64,000 nucleotides of DNA from Chaenocephalus aceratus (lineage: Eukaryota; Chordata; Actinopteri; Perciformes; Channichthyidae), in the NCBI GenBank assembly GCA_023974075.1, contig JAMFTG010000059.1, positions 763,036 to 827,035 on the forward strand, given 5' to 3'. Position 1 is the first letter of the stretch. The number at the start of each line of letters is the position of its first letter. Below, in pieces: positions 36,136 through 48,725 of the stretch. The translations under genes and the position numbers were made by a program. Below the pieces are notes generated by a model, which saw only the letters and a list, made by a program, of their open reading frames with translations, ran no database searches and was not told the DNA's origin.

Positions 36136-36443
36136 AGCTGTCCTGCGGTGTGATCCGCCCTCTGCTGGTTCTGAAGAACTTCTGCATTACAGGAACATGA
36201 ATGGATCTGAGGACGAGGTTTTTAAATACAGGCACTTAAACTCTCTAGCAATTAGAAAACTGCATCTTATCCAGCACACATGGCTACTGCCCACCTTTCT
36301 CATCAACACATATATTCCTGCATTTATCTATTTGGAAATATTGAAGAAGCGAAAACTCTGAAATGTAAATCCACTTTCTGTCTGTTTTTAAACACTGGGA
36401 TTTTATCTGCATGTATTTATTGCAGGTATGTATGTACATTTTT
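36136..36443. other. No gene seen
   Basis: No supported coding region. Confidence 0.5.
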
Positions 36444-37296
36444 ATTATCCCTTATTCCAAAGCTGTTCTGTGTTCGCGGGTACATTTTGACCCATGATTT
36501 ATCTCGGTCCAAAACACTCAAAATAATGACTATCATCCAATGTTGTTTTAACTATGTTCATGTTCTACTCTGTTGAACATGAACAGAGACTATCTGAAAA
36601 TTATTTTTATTTTTTTTTATTATTTTTTTTTTGGTACTTTGTTATAATTATTAATCTGAGTGAAAAAAAGAGAATATATATATATATTATTGTTATATTT
36701 TTTTGTTTCTGACATGTTCAATACATTGACTAAACTAAAATCAATACATAGCCTACAACTATTTTTTTAATTCAATAAACTAAATCATAACTAATTTATA
36801 ATGTATTCATAACCGTACAATCCTGTTGTAATGTTATGGCCCCAAAACACATTACACCACATATTGCACACGTGCATGTGTGTGGTCAGGTTCAAGTGTT
36901 GGTGCACATATTCTTTGAGAAAGGTGGAGTTCCCGTGGGGGGGGGAGGGGCAGAGGGAGGGGAGACCAGGTGCATGTTGCGAACAATTATTGTTACAGTT
37001 GATGAAGGGGGCGGGGCTAAAGTCAAAGATGAGTCTTGATTGGGCCAAATTTGACCTCGAGTCACCCAAAACAATTCTGCCGCGTCTCCCCAGACCCCAA
37101 CACCAAATTATACACTTTTTTTTTTAGAGACCTTCAGACTTGGCTGAAATGTTCAAAATCAGTTTTGTAGTGTTTGGATATCTGCTGTGGAGGATATCAT
37201 GAAGCCTTGTTCCGATACAAAGAACTAGAGCGTAGTTATTATATCATTTTAACTTGAAACGGGTCACGGGAGACCCGAACACAACATAAGGGTTAA
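36444..37296. mobile_element. TTAA-type element, copy B
   Basis: The right end reads GACCCGAACACAACATAAGG then GTTAA; the left part has GTTCTGTGTTCGCGGGTAC. Interior blocks match 9238-9640. The G-rich patch at 36935-36962 lies inside. Confidence 0.5.
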
Positions 37297-37400
37297 GTGT
37301 ACGGATACATACTTTTGTTTTATGTATTACTTGTTATGACAGGATTGCTTTTTAAATGTTGTTGTACCTGTGCAATGACAATAAAGGAACTCAATTCAAT
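37297..37400 (+). mobile_element. LINE 3' tail
   Basis: Ends TGTACCTGTGCAATGACAAT, AAAGGAACTC and AATTCAATTG, a common LINE terminus. It starts directly at the TTAA that closes the previous element. Confidence 0.55.
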
Positions 37401-37543
37401 TGAGGCATTTGGCAAGGGAGGCAGCGAGTGATGGGTTACTAGAGGTCGTTTCTGGACGTAAATAATCTTGGCTGCCCCTTTCTGCATAAAAGGAAAAAAA
37501 CACAATTTGACCCATTGTGTTAACTCTGTAGGACGAAACATCA

Positions 37544-37915
37544 TAACAATTATTAAATAAATACAAATATAAATAAATGAAATACAAATAAATGAAGTAA
37601 ACGCATGAATAAATAAAAAAATTAATTAAGTAAGTGCATGAATAAATACAAAATAAAAACAAATTAAATAAATACAAAATAAAAACAAATTAAATAAATT
37701 AAATAAATACAAAATAAAAACAAATAAATAAATAAATACAAAATAAATACAAAATAGAATAAATAGAATAAATAGAATAAATAAAATAAATAAAATAAAT
37801 AAAATAAAATAAAATAAATAAAATTAAATAAATTAAATACATTAAATGAAATAAATCAATTAAAACAAAAATAATTTAAAAAAAATAAATAATAATAATA
37901 ATAAATAAATAAACA
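37544..37915. repeat. A-rich AAATA simple repeat
   Basis: Long run of AAATA/AAATAC/AATA units. No coding potential. Confidence 0.95.
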
Positions 37916-39050
37916 GGCCAAATACTAGAGTTAAACGCTGAACTGATGGTGAAAAGGACACATGCTTTTACACTAAAATGCTCTTCTGGATGTTCATCTT
38001 ATATATCACTTTACACAGTGGCCGAAAGGTGAACCTTTATGTATACCGTTATAAAAGCAAACTGAAGCATAAAGCAACAAAACAACTCGTGCAGTAGAAC
38101 GGTCATAGATGTTTCCCTGTCTCTTATAAAAGCTGTTTAGCATTCAATTTCCTCCAGTCCGCTGCCGTCCATTAGTGTGAAAGGTTTCCAAATCAACCTT
38201 GCATGGAAATGAATTGTGCAAAGACCTTGAGTGTTTGTTGTGCACACACCTGTGTATAAAGGCTGCAGTGTTTGGAATAACCGTACTTTCACTAGCTTTC
38301 TAAGCATTATTGTGCCGATGAATGAAAAGCAGAGCGCGGCTGAGGAGGACATTCATTCCCAGGCTTTAGTGAGCAAATAAAAGTATGTTTTCTATAATAA
38401 AGGACAGAATCAAAAGGATCCATTCTAGCTTGCAGATCAAGTAAAAAGATAACACATGGGATAAAGATCTGTTTCAAATCCTTCCCTTCCCAGGACTCAT
38501 CTGACCGGCGTCTTTAGAGTGAATCAAACAGAGGTTGTATTATGTGGTTATGAAAAAAACCGTTCATGTGAGCCCACACTTCAAATCATTTCTATAGTAG
38601 AGTCAGAGTGGTCCCTGGGGTATGAAAATATAAAAATTAAACAGTGGGAGCCTTGATAACGGCACATAATAAAAAACGTATTTCAGTGATGGCTGTGAAA
38701 GCAGACTGACCTATCACAGCCAGGCACGTCACTCTGAGAGCACTTTCCCAACAGAGTCCATGTTGTTGTTCCACTCTCAGCGTTGCTTATCTGCTGGCAT
38801 GGGTCATAACCGTGACAAAAGCATTACTGATAGAACACCCCGCTATCCGCTGACGTTTCCAATAAATGCCTGTTGCCAGAAAGAGAACAACACAATACAT
38901 ATCCTGTTTTTGTGTCACTGTGTCGTCAGTTTCAAAGACGTTGAAGCTCCATTATGTTGTGGATTCATCTGGATATAACGCGCCTACAGATTCAGAGGAA
39001 TTCACTCTTACACCGCTTTCCTACATAATAGACTACAGTAATCATCAAGA
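37916..39050. other. No gene seen
   Basis: No supported coding region. Confidence 0.5.
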
Positions 39051-39705
39051 GGCGCTTTCACACCGGAGTTCTTTTCCCCGTACTTTTCCCGTTTAGTTTA
39101 GATAGTTCCTGGAATTTTGGGTTCACACCAAAAAGAGAACTTAGTTCCGAGAACTTTTACCCCCCTTTTTGGTGCCTGCTAGCCTGGGGGGAAAGTACCA
39201 ATTTCTGATTGGCTGGGCGATTTGCAAACCACGCCCCGTAAAACTCTGAAAAGCTTTTGAAGACGCCATTGTATTTGCTGGCATTAGCATTATTAGCATT
39301 AGCATTATTAGCATTAGCATTAGCCCCGCGCACCAACGCAGAGAGACTAACTTATGGCAACACAAAAGAAAACATGGGAGCGGTGGAGATGAGGAGGTGT
39401 CGGCGTTCTGGCGATTTACTCGGAAGGCTTCAGTAGAAGCTGCTGGGACTCCCAGCAGCTTCTACTGAAGCCTTCCCCAACTCCGGGGACTTCCGGCCGA
39501 AGACTTTGGGCGGCAGTATACGCCGTGAAGTGGTTTGCGGCCTGCCAGTAAACCCAAAGCAGAAGACGAAGAAGTGACGTCAGCGGCTTCATTTGCCTAA
39601 TCTTCCCTCGGGGAACTTATTCCGGTGTGAACGCGATCGGCTCTTAGTTCCATGGGGGAACTAAGTGCTGGGAACTAAATACGGCAAAGTACTCGGTGCA
39701 AACGG
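39051..39705. mobile_element. Harbinger-like MITE with central palindrome
   Basis: The left end GGCGCTTTCACACCGGAGTT is mirrored by ATTCCGGTGTGAACGCG near 39622-39638 and a further degenerate end at about 39690-39705. The interior has CTGATTGGCTG (39206), a TTAGCA array (39280-39325) and the palindrome at 39422-39476. Outer borders are approximate and no target duplication was fixed. Confidence 0.6.
39422..39476. repeat. Perfect palindrome, 27-bp arms, 1-base centre
   Basis: Arms starting GGAAGGCTTCAGTAGAAG are exact reverse complements around the C at 39449. Confidence 0.95.
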
Positions 39706-40992
39706 GGTCATAGACCAGGTCATAGACGGGGTCATAGACCAGCCGGAGGATATCGGAGGGAAACTTGAAAACATATTCTCCATAAAATATATACAGTTTC
39801 AACAAGATCAACTAATAGCTGTAAAGCTTTTTGCATTTCTGAAGCACAAGATCCAACCACCAAAGTCACATAGTTTAAGAACAAGCATGGCAACGAAATA
39901 CATTTTAAACTATGAATCTTTTGTCAAATTATAACATAATGTTGCTTCAAGCCTGTTGCGTATAGAGATGCGTAACATAAACCAACGTTTGACTTCTGAA
40001 ATGTCCGCAAACTTGAGGAACAGCTGTGCTATTGTTTGGATAAATGATAGGGAGCTTAAAAAGTGGACACATCTAAACTTGAGTTGATCTCTTTCCGTTA
40101 GAGAAAGGTATTGTGATTTTCACGACCAGTATTCCGCCCCGGCAGCAGCTCAGTCACAAAGACATATTGTGCTGCAAACTGTATTGCCCTCAAAAGATCT
40201 ACTTTGTGTACTTTCTGTATCTGGCACCTCATCAAACTTGTGCACACAATTTTAGAAACATGGGGTTTCCATCACTGTATGTGAAATAGAAACAGAAAGG
40301 TTGTGTTGAAGGCGCAGCAGGCAGCCGGGCTTCATCCAGGCTGTCTCGTCTCCCCTCCACCTGCAACCAGCCAGGGTTAGATGCATAGCAGGTGGTATTG
40401 AAAGGAGTGCCCATTCACCGCTATGCTGAGCCGCACTTAGACACAGTCTGGAGGGGGAGTGGAGACGTGGTGGGAATGTGGAATCAGGGCTGTGTGCAGA
40501 CTGCCAGGACATGAGCGAGAAGGGGAGACAAGCGCGACACAAAGAAGTACATAGCTGCCTTTGTGCTGCAGTGAAAAGGAGGTTTTGTAAGTTTGAGGAC
40601 TTGGTTGGACGAGGATGGAACAGATAGCGCTGAAAAACATCCAGCCAGAGTAAACACTTGGATGTAGAGACAAATACACGCTGAGAAAGGAGAGGCATAT
40701 CATTTGGCTGAAGGGCCTTCAGAGTGCCGCACATTCAGCGGGAAGCTGCGTACACAAGCTTGGAGTAGTTTGAACTTCGAAACCCAATCACAGCCAGTCT
40801 TCAATAGCAACGGCCCAACACACTTCCATCGGGAGAGACAGGCTGCATCTTCTGAAACGATGCAAATGTGAAAACAAAAATATGCCAAAACACATGAAGA
40901 AACATCTTCAACAACTTCTACACATGCTGCATTTAGAAAACATTACAACATGTGCAGCGTTTACCAGAAGTGCTGCATAAACCAAACGCTGG
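39706..40992. other. No gene seen
   Basis: GGGGTCATAGACCAG-type short repeats at 39706-39742. The rest is unique-looking. The 160-codon minus frame at 40252-40734 shows no domain. Confidence 0.45.
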
Positions 40993-41995
40993 GGACGCTA
41001 AAGAGTGACGCACACAGCTGGGAGACCAGGGGACACTAAAGAGTGACGCACACAGCTGGGAGACCAGGGGACACTAAAGAGTGACGCGCACAGCTGGGAG
41101 ACCAGGGGACACTAAAGAGTGACGCACACAGCTGGAGAACAGGGGACGCTAAAGAGTGACGCACACAGCTGGGAGACCAGGGGACGCTAAAGAGTGACGC
41201 ACACAGCTGGGAGACCAGGGGACACTAAAGAGTGACGCACACAGCTGGGAGACCAGGGGACACTAAAGAGTGACGCACACAGCTGGGAGACCAGGGGACA
41301 CTAAAGAGTGACGCACACAGCTGGGAGACCAGGGGACACTAAAGAGTGACGCACACAGCTGGGAGACCAGGGGACACTAAAGAGTGATGCACACAGCTGG
41401 GAGACCAGGGGACACTAAAGAGTGATGCACACAGCTGGGAGACCAGGGGACACTAAAGAGTGATGCACACAGCTGGGAGACCAGGGGGCACTAAAAAGTG
41501 ACACACACAGCTGGAGACCAGGGGACACTAAAGAGCGACGCACACAGCTGGGAGACCAGGGGACACTAAAGAGCGACGCACACAGCTGGGAGACCAGGGG
41601 ACACTAAAGAGTGACGCACACAGCTGGGAGACCAGGGGACACTAAAGAGTGACGCACACAGCTGGAGAACAGGGGACGCTAAAGAGTGACGCACACAGCT
41701 GGGAGACCAGGGGACGCTAAAGAGTGACGCACACAGCTGGGAGACCAGGGGACACTAAAGAGTGACGCACACAGCTGGGAGACCAGGGGACACTAAAGAG
41801 TGACGCACACAGCTGGGAGACCAGGGGACACTAAAGAGCGACGCACACAGCTGGGAGACCAGGGGACACTAAAGAGCGACGCACACAGCTGGGAGACCAG
41901 GGGACACTAAAGAGTGACGCACACAGCTGGGAGACCAGGGGACACTAAAGAGTGACGCACACAGCTGGGAGACCAGGGGACACTAAAGAGTGACA
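40993..41995. repeat. 38-bp minisatellite, left arm of giant inverted repeat
   Basis: About 26 units of 38 bases, core ACTAAAGAGTGACGCACAC then AGCTGGGAGACCAGGGGAC. Blocks of several units recur with shared variants. Confidence 0.97.
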
Positions 41996-42115
41996 ATGGC
42001 ATCTATAACATTTTTAATTTTTTAATTAAAATGATCTACTAGCTCATTTACTTAGCAGGGGCAAGTGTGGAAGAAAAAAAATAAAAATAAAAAAGACCGT
42101 CACCAAGCGCTCCGT
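41996..42115. other. AT-rich spacer between inverted minisatellite arms
   Basis: About 120 bases of non-repeated AT-rich DNA, with ATTTTTAATTTTTTAATTAA at its start and an A-rich stretch near 42073-42096. It forms the loop of the inverted structure. Confidence 0.9.
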
Positions 42116-43013
42116 CCCAGCTGTGTGCGTCACTCTTTAGTGTCCCCTGGCCTCCCAGCTGTGTGCGTCACTTTTTAATGTCCCCATGTCTCCCAGCTGT
42201 GTGTGTCATGTCCCCTGGTCTCCCAGCTGTGTGCGTCACTCTTTAGTGTCCCCTGGTCTCCCAGCTGTGCGCGTCACTTTGTAATGTCCCCATGTCTCCC
42301 AGCTGTGTGCGTCACTCTTTAGTGTCCCCTGGCCTCCCAGCTGTGTGCGTCACTTTTTAATGTCCCCATGTCTCCCAGCTGTGTGTGTCATGTCCCCTGG
42401 TCTCCCAGCTGTGTGCGTCACTCTTTAGTGTCCCCTGGTCTCCCAGCTGTGCGCGTCACTTTGTAATGTCCCCATGTCTCCCAGCTGTGTGCGTCACTCT
42501 TTAGTGTCCCCTGGTCTCCCAGCTGTGTGCGTCACTCTTTAGTGTCCCCTGGTCTCCCAGCTGTGTGCGTCACTCTTTAGTGTCCCCTGGTCTCCCAGCT
42601 GTGTGCGTCACTCTTTAGTGTCCCCTGGTCTCCCAGCTGTGTGCGTCACTCTTTAGTGTCCCCTGGTCTCCCAGCTGTGTGCATCACTTTTTAGTGTCCC
42701 CGGTCTCCCAGCTGTGTGCGTCACTCTTTAGTGTCCCCATGTCTCCCAGCTGTGTGCGTCACTCTTTAGTGTCCCCTGGTCTCCCAGCTGTGTGCATCAC
42801 TTTTTAGTGTCCCCCGGTCTCCCAGCTGCGTGCATCACTTTTTAATGTCTCCTTGTCTCCCAGCTGTGTGCGTCACTCTTTAGTGTCCCCTGGTCTCCCA
42901 GCTGTGTGCGTCACTCTTTAGTGTCCCCTGGTCTCCCAGCTGTGTGCGTCACTCTTTAGTGTCCGATGGTCTCCCAGCTGTGTGCGTCACTCTTTAGTGT
43001 CCCCATGGTCTCC
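42116..43013. repeat. 38-bp minisatellite, right arm (inverted)
   Basis: About 24 units that are the reverse complement of the left arm: CCAGCTGTGTGCGTCACTC then TTTAGTGTCCCCTGGTCTC. A block is duplicated with an offset of 182 bases (42139 and 42321). Outside both arms the sequence AACCAAACGCT is also present in inverted form (40980-40990, 43036-43052). Confidence 0.97.
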
Positions 43014-44007
43014 GTTGTGTTTTGAGCTTCTTGCAGCGTTTGGTTTCTTCAGCTTTTAGGAAACACTGCGTATGTTTCCTCAAGACTGTTTTGCTTTAAA
43101 GTTTTTCATCATCGTGATTTCGGGTTTAGTTGACACAGTATACAAAGTTCTGACAGCGTAAAGACCAAAATAATATCTGGAAGCGTCCTCCGGGTTAAAG
43201 CTGTCTGTTTTCCTGGCAGCAAAGCTCACTCAGCTGCCACCCACCATTTGTTTTTCGCTGGAATTTCTACATGCTAACCCCTGAGGAAAAACGATTCTCA
43301 GGGCATTTCACACACGTTACTGTCGGCTTTAAATTGACTCTGGATGTGTGATGTTCTAGCAGCCGTGTTTTTACCCTCTTCTCAGCTGGTGAGAAAGTGT
43401 CAGAGCATCAGGAAGGCATCTCAGCATTATCTTGATGTGCGGTGTAATTGCACAGATAACAGAACACCAGTCATGTTGCTGTCACTCAGCAGATTGCATT
43501 GGGAAATATCCAACAATGCCGTCCAACAAAACCAATGTGTGTGTGCTTATATTAAAGGTTAATCTTATTTTATTCTATGTTTTTTTAAATTCTTACAACA
43601 AATAATGTTAGAAAAACATAGATCGATCCTACTACCAACAGTCCCTGTGAAAACAAAGCTCACTGCTCTGCCAAGCTCCAATGGTGTCCAATAACTATTA
43701 AAATCCCATTATTGTTGCATTGGGGAATGTTTTTTATAGCTGTAACTATTTAGAGGCATTCCCACATTCTGCTGGAGCCAGTAAAAACCAGAGCTGTTTG
43801 TTATTCTGCTGCTGAAAATAGGTCGAAGCAAAAACACAGTGTACTACACAGAATAGTATTATAACTATAGTGCCCAGTTTTTAATCATGAGATTTGTTGA
43901 CAATGTAAAAACTATTTTGAAGATACGTAAAAGGAAGGAAAAGGACCAAATACAAACACTGCAAACACACACAAGAAGGACAAGTACACCACAGATTGAA
44001 GCTTCTC
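43014..44007. other. No gene seen
   Basis: No supported coding region. Confidence 0.5.
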
Positions 44008-44105
44008 CACCTCCTCATCTCCACCGCTCCCATGTTTTTTTTTGTGTTGCCATAGTTATTCTCTCCCCGTTGGTGCGCGGCGCTAATGCTAATGCTAATA
44101 ATGCT
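44008..44105 (-). mobile_element. Inverted partial copy of the 39.3-kb element
   Basis: Reverse complement of about 39300-39402: CTCATCTCCACCGCTCCCAT, GTTGCCATAGTTA, GTTGGTGCGCGG, then CTAATG repeats. The terminal repeats and the palindrome are absent. Confidence 0.8.
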
Positions 44106-44774
44106 AGCAATTGAATATACTTGATTTTCTCGACTGGTTTTACAGAAAAAATCCGCCGTGTGAATGGTCGTTATTGAACACATAGCAAGTAACCACAACA
44201 ACAACATGGTGGTGTTTGTTTAAAGGCTAACGCAGGCTAGCTAACTGGATAGTGTAGGTTTCTATTAAGTTGCTGTCCATTTGGACTATAGCACCTCTCG
44301 TGAAACATTTATAAACCATGTGAGTTCCTGGGATCAAAATACGGTCCTTTGGGAGGTTTTACATAAGGTTTATTTAGGTGCTCCCACAGACACGACATTT
44401 ATGAAAACACTGAAACGTTGTACTTTTCCGTAACCAATTCTTATTTAAACCAATTTTTAATTCAGATTTGCTATAAACAATAGACCTCTTTAAATCATTG
44501 CTGAAAACAGACATTTAATACAGATTTAACATGAGTAAAAACATTCTACAGACAGACAGAGAAAAACTAGACTTTCACAGTCAATGGTCACAATTCAGAT
44601 GTTTATGATATAAATATATATTTATTTTATAATTAACATCCCTAACGAATAACCCCAGTACCTGCCATGTCCACCAGAGGTCAGTGTGTGTGCTGCTGCT
44701 CGTCTCGAAATCCATGTGATCCCATCAACTGGGATTTACTGTAACCCACCACCATACAAATCACTGTCACACGA

Positions 44775-44776
<2 letters not shown>
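44106..44776. other. No gene seen
   Basis: No supported coding region. Confidence 0.5.
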
Positions 44777-44865
<89 letters not shown>

Positions 44866-44963
44866 ATGAAGTCCTGCTGGATGCACGTCAGGTCAGGTGA
44901 CTTTAAGCTGGGGTGGCGTTCCCAATCAAAGGAGAGGGATTTGGGGCGTTGGGAGCCACGCTG

Positions 44964-45043
<80 letters not shown>
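44777..45043. repeat. Two (TG)n microsatellites
   Basis: TG tracts at 44777-44864 (one TTG slip near 44829) and 44964-45043, separated by about 100 bases of unique DNA. Confidence 0.98.
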
Positions 45044-45044
<1 letters not shown>

Positions 45045-45435
45045 ACCTCCACATCCCACCTCCACCCAGCAAAGCCCCGCAGATTAACTCCTCAGATCTC
45101 TCTCTGTAATTAGGAGTAAACAGGAGGAGGGAAGCCTCAGAGAGGAAACTCAAAAGCGCCCACAGTCGGGGGGATAAACAAAGAGGGGCTGATGTATTGT
45201 TGCTGCAAATTTAATCTCTGTGAATATTTCTATACAACCTGCAGAGCTTTTGTCCGGTGGGTTACATAGGAGGTTTCATATGGAGAAAATAAAGTGAATT
45301 ATATAAAACATGAACAACATTTCTCTATTTAAAAGCTTCAACCATGTACTCTTCCATAACTGATTCTTATTTATCAACATTATCAATATTAACTTGCTTC
45401 AATTGTTATAATTATTGTGTCTGTACAAGACACAA
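45044..45435. other. No gene seen
   Basis: No supported coding region. Confidence 0.5.
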
Positions 45436-45935
45436 TATTTTATTTTGTATTTATTTTGTATTTATTCTGTATTTATTCTGTATTTATTTTGTATTTATTC
45501 TGTATTTATTTTGTATTTATTCTGTATTTATTTTGTATTTATTCTGTATTTATTCTGTTTTTATTCTGTATTTATTTTGTATTTATTCTGTATTTATTCT
45601 GTATCTATTTTGTATTTATTCTGTATTTATTCTGTTTTTATTCTGTATTTATTTTGTATTTATTCTGTATTTATTCTGTATTTATTCTGTATCTATTTGT
45701 ATTTATTCTGTATTTATTTTGTATTTATTTTGTATTTATTCTGTATCTATTTTGTATTTATTCTGTATTTATTTTGTATTTATTTGTATTTATTCTGTAT
45801 TTATTCTGTATCTATTTTGTATTTATTCTGTATTTATTTTGTATTTATTTTGTATTTATTCTGTATCTATTTTGTATTTATTCTGTATTTATTTTGTATT
45901 TATTTTGTATTTATTCTGTATTTATTTTGTATTTA
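45436..45935. repeat. 11-12 bp repeat TGTATTTATTY
   Basis: About 42 units of TGTATTTATTCT or TGTATTTATTTT, with rarer TGTATCTATTTT and TGTTTTTATTCT variants. Mixed 11- and 12-base lengths open three frames in turn; the FILYLFCIY frames are artefacts. Confidence 0.97.
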
Positions 45936-46852
45936 GGGTTAAGGTTAGGGGAGGCGCTCGTGAATTGTTGTTACAGAAACAGAGGGGTGTAGGTTGCCAT
46001 GAGGCTGCTGTTGACGTTCTTATTATAGGCTACATCCATTGGTTGGTTTTGTGGCACATTTACGCTGTGCCAAACTTGAGGAGTGCACACAGAGGTGGAG
46101 TGAGGTTGAGCGATGGAGAGAAAGGGAGAGAGAGAGAGATTTAGCGAGGCAAAGAGCGTGTGCAGCGGTCTGCCGCATCTACTCAAAAACCCACACGACT
46201 CAACCCAGCGAAAAACCAGTCTCGCGCGCAGCCTTTCATTCAGAATTTTATAGCAAAATAAAAAAAATGATATTAAACTAATCTTTCAACATAGTTTAAA
46301 ACAAAAGTAAATATTAGGACAAAGCCCTACAAATAACAACAATAAACATAATAATAAAACAATTAAAATGTTGTGTTCAGCCCTGATTAAAACCGCGGGC
46401 CCAAATCCTGGATGGGCGGGCCCATGACGCCGGGTCTGATTCCATGTATTCTTATTGTAGACAATTTTATTTTACATTAGTCTACTTAAATTAAATCAGA
46501 GCATACATTTTGCCGGTGTAGCATATATGGATTATATTTCACATTATGAATCCATTCAGATGAGCGGGTAATTCTTCCACCTTGTAGGATTATATAAACA
46601 CTTTCAGACAAAGAGAAAAAGAAAGGAATCAAAACATCCAGGATGTTTCCAGGACTTGCCTTTTAGCCCGAGATGCAAAAACATCCACCCTAAAAAATTT
46701 AACACCGTCTCAATTAGAGCCCAGTCAGCACAGCAACACACAGTTTGTAGCGTAGCATTAATTTACACAGAAGGGCTTTGGTTCCTGTGTCTCTTCTCTG
46801 CTTGTTATTTCAAAGTTATTGCATAAAACATATAAAGAAATGTGAAGTGAAA
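45936..46852. other. No gene seen
   Basis: No supported coding region. A GA tract lies at 46119-46140. Confidence 0.5.
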
Positions 46853-47502
46853 CTTGAGCATCAGCAGGAGAGGACTCTTTAAAGTAGAGACACTACATAC
46901 TGATATACACCTGAACATCAGCAGGAGAGGACTCTTTAAAGTAGAGACACTACATACTGATATACACCTGAACATCAACAGGAGAGGACTCTTTAAAGTA
47001 GAGACACTACATACTGATATACACCTGAACATCAGCAGGAGAGGACTCTTTAAAGTAGAGACACTACATACTGATATACACCTGAACATCAGCAGGAGAG
47101 GACTCTTTAAAGTAGAGACACTACATACTGATATACACCTGAACATCAGCAGGAGAGGACTCTTTAAAGTAGAGAATACATACTGATATACACCTGAACA
47201 TCAGCAGGAGAGGACTCTTTAAAGTAGAGACACTACATACTGATATACACCTGAACATCAGCAGGAGAGGACTCTTTAAAGTAGAGACACTACATACTGA
47301 TATACACCTGAACATCAGCAGGAGAGGACTCTTTAAAGTAGAGACACTACATACTCATATACACCTGAACATCAGCAGGAGAGGACTCTTTAAAGTAGAG
47401 ACACTACATACTGATATACACCTGAACATCATCAGGAGAGGACTCTTTAAAGTAGAGACACTACATACTGATATACGCATCAGCATGATAGGGCCCCTTT
47501 AA
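46853..47502. repeat. 57-bp minisatellite at the end of a TTAA-type MITE
   Basis: About 10.8 units of 57 bases, core AGCAGGAGAGGACTCTTTAA then AGTAGAGACACTACATACTG. One unit near 47175 has a 2-base deletion that breaks the otherwise open frame. The right flank GCATGATAGGGCCCCTTTAA (47483-47502) is the same terminus as the element at 13803-14483. The left terminus is not found. Confidence 0.92.
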
Positions 47503-47859
47503 TACGAGCACTTGAGTCCAAAAGTTGTATATATATTTATCGAGTTTGAAGTTACCAAATATCCACAGCTTAGACTCGTCAGACCAGTAAAACAGGGACA
47601 CACAGGGTTTATCACTTTTTCCCAGAATCCTCCTGCTGGAAGCTGTTGAGTTCCCGTGTGCACGAGACCTCTCCGTGATCCACCAGCTGTAATCCCAAAG
47701 TGTGCAGAGGACGTAAGAGGAAGGGCAGCGGGGGAAATCATTGTTAGCATCAAAACACCAGCGTCCCCTCACATCAAGGCCATTTATAACCCATATTTTG
47801 GGGCTTGGATTGTGGATTATCCCTTGCATAAAGTGTCAAAATAACTATAATTTCAGGGG
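47503..47859. other. No gene seen
   Basis: Frames of 84-122 codons here have no recognisable domain. Confidence 0.4.
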
Positions 47860-48150
47860 AAGACTAAGAATGTGAGATTAGATTAGGGATATCACCAAAC
47901 ATCTGGAACAAACCTGCAGGTCCGCTGTTACTCTGACTACTTTTAATCCAGTCTGAAGACTTTTCTTGTTGCCGCTGCTTTTAAGTGAACTATTCACATT
48001 TTACTGCACTGTAACTTGTATTCATGTTTTATTATCTTTGCTTTCTAATATTTATAATCTGTGTTATTCTCTTAATGTCATGTTTGTAAAGCACTTTGAA
48101 TTGCCTTGTGTTGACTGTATAAATAAACTTGCCTTGCATTGCATGAGAGT
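47860..48150 (+). mobile_element. LINE 3' end
   Basis: CATCTGGAACAAACCTGCAG and GAAGACTTTTCTTGTTGCCG resemble the degenerate C-terminal region of fish LINE ORF2. The end is GTAAAGCACTTTGAATTGCC, TATAAATAAACTTGCC and TTGC. Reverse-oriented copies of the tail are at 12199 and 60295. Confidence 0.55.
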
Positions 48151-48589
48151 TAAACCGAACCGCAGCGTGTGATTGGTTGGCGGTGCGTCTGGATGGATGG
48201 GTAATGGCGGTTAGGGGGCGGGGCTTGGAGGAGGGGTTAAATAGGAACTGGTGAAGAGTGTGGGGGCTAAATTTAGCCAATGGCTCTGCTGGGGTGGAGC
48301 TAATCCTCTTTGCACTCGAATTATCTGGCCTTCGGATTAGAGGGCTTTGCCTCTATGCAAGACATCTACTCTCTATAATGATGTCCCATAATGGGCCGTA
48401 CCATGTGCCCTCGTGGGGGTGGATGAGGTGCCAGACTGGACACTGCAATGAATAAAGGACTTCTCATATGGGCCAAAGTTAGTCAGTATTTGCTCTAAAA
48501 TGGCCTCTCCATTTGTGGTGGTTTCCATACACGCAATGTGATGTAGTAAAATGATAACCTGGTGAGTTAGAGAAGTATACAGAGCAGAT

Positions 48590-48725
48590 ATAAATGTGTA
48601 TTAAGTACTGCTGCATATTACATAACCATTGCATGTATGATATGTGTAATGTGTATTTGTAAAGCGCTTTGAGCATCTGGAAAAGCGCTATAATAAATGT
48701 AAGGAATTAATTATTAATTATTATT
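48590..48725 (+). mobile_element. LINE 3' tail, second type
   Basis: GTAAAGCGCTTTGAGCATCT, AAAAGCGCTATAATAAATG and AAGGAATTA with ATT repeats. A reverse copy lies at 63770-63890. Confidence 0.6.

Noticed and set aside
40252..40734. 160-codon minus-strand frame
   Set aside because: No domain, low-complexity Ser/Leu/Pro composition and no exon signals. Judged a chance frame.
40993..43013. CRISPR-like regular array
   Set aside because: Units are tandem copies without unique spacers, in an animal genome. It is a minisatellite.
45344..46144. 266-codon FILYLFCIY frame resembling a membrane protein
   Set aside because: Hydrophobic only because the TGTATTTATTY repeat is T-rich. Three overlapping frames show the same pattern.
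46805..47315. Regular 19-residue repeat protein on either strand
   Set aside because: It follows the 57-bp minisatellite, and the frame is broken by a 2-base deletion in one unit.
47461..47829. 122-codon minus-strand frame next to the 57-bp array
   Set aside because: It starts inside the minisatellite side of the element and shows no family resemblance I can name.
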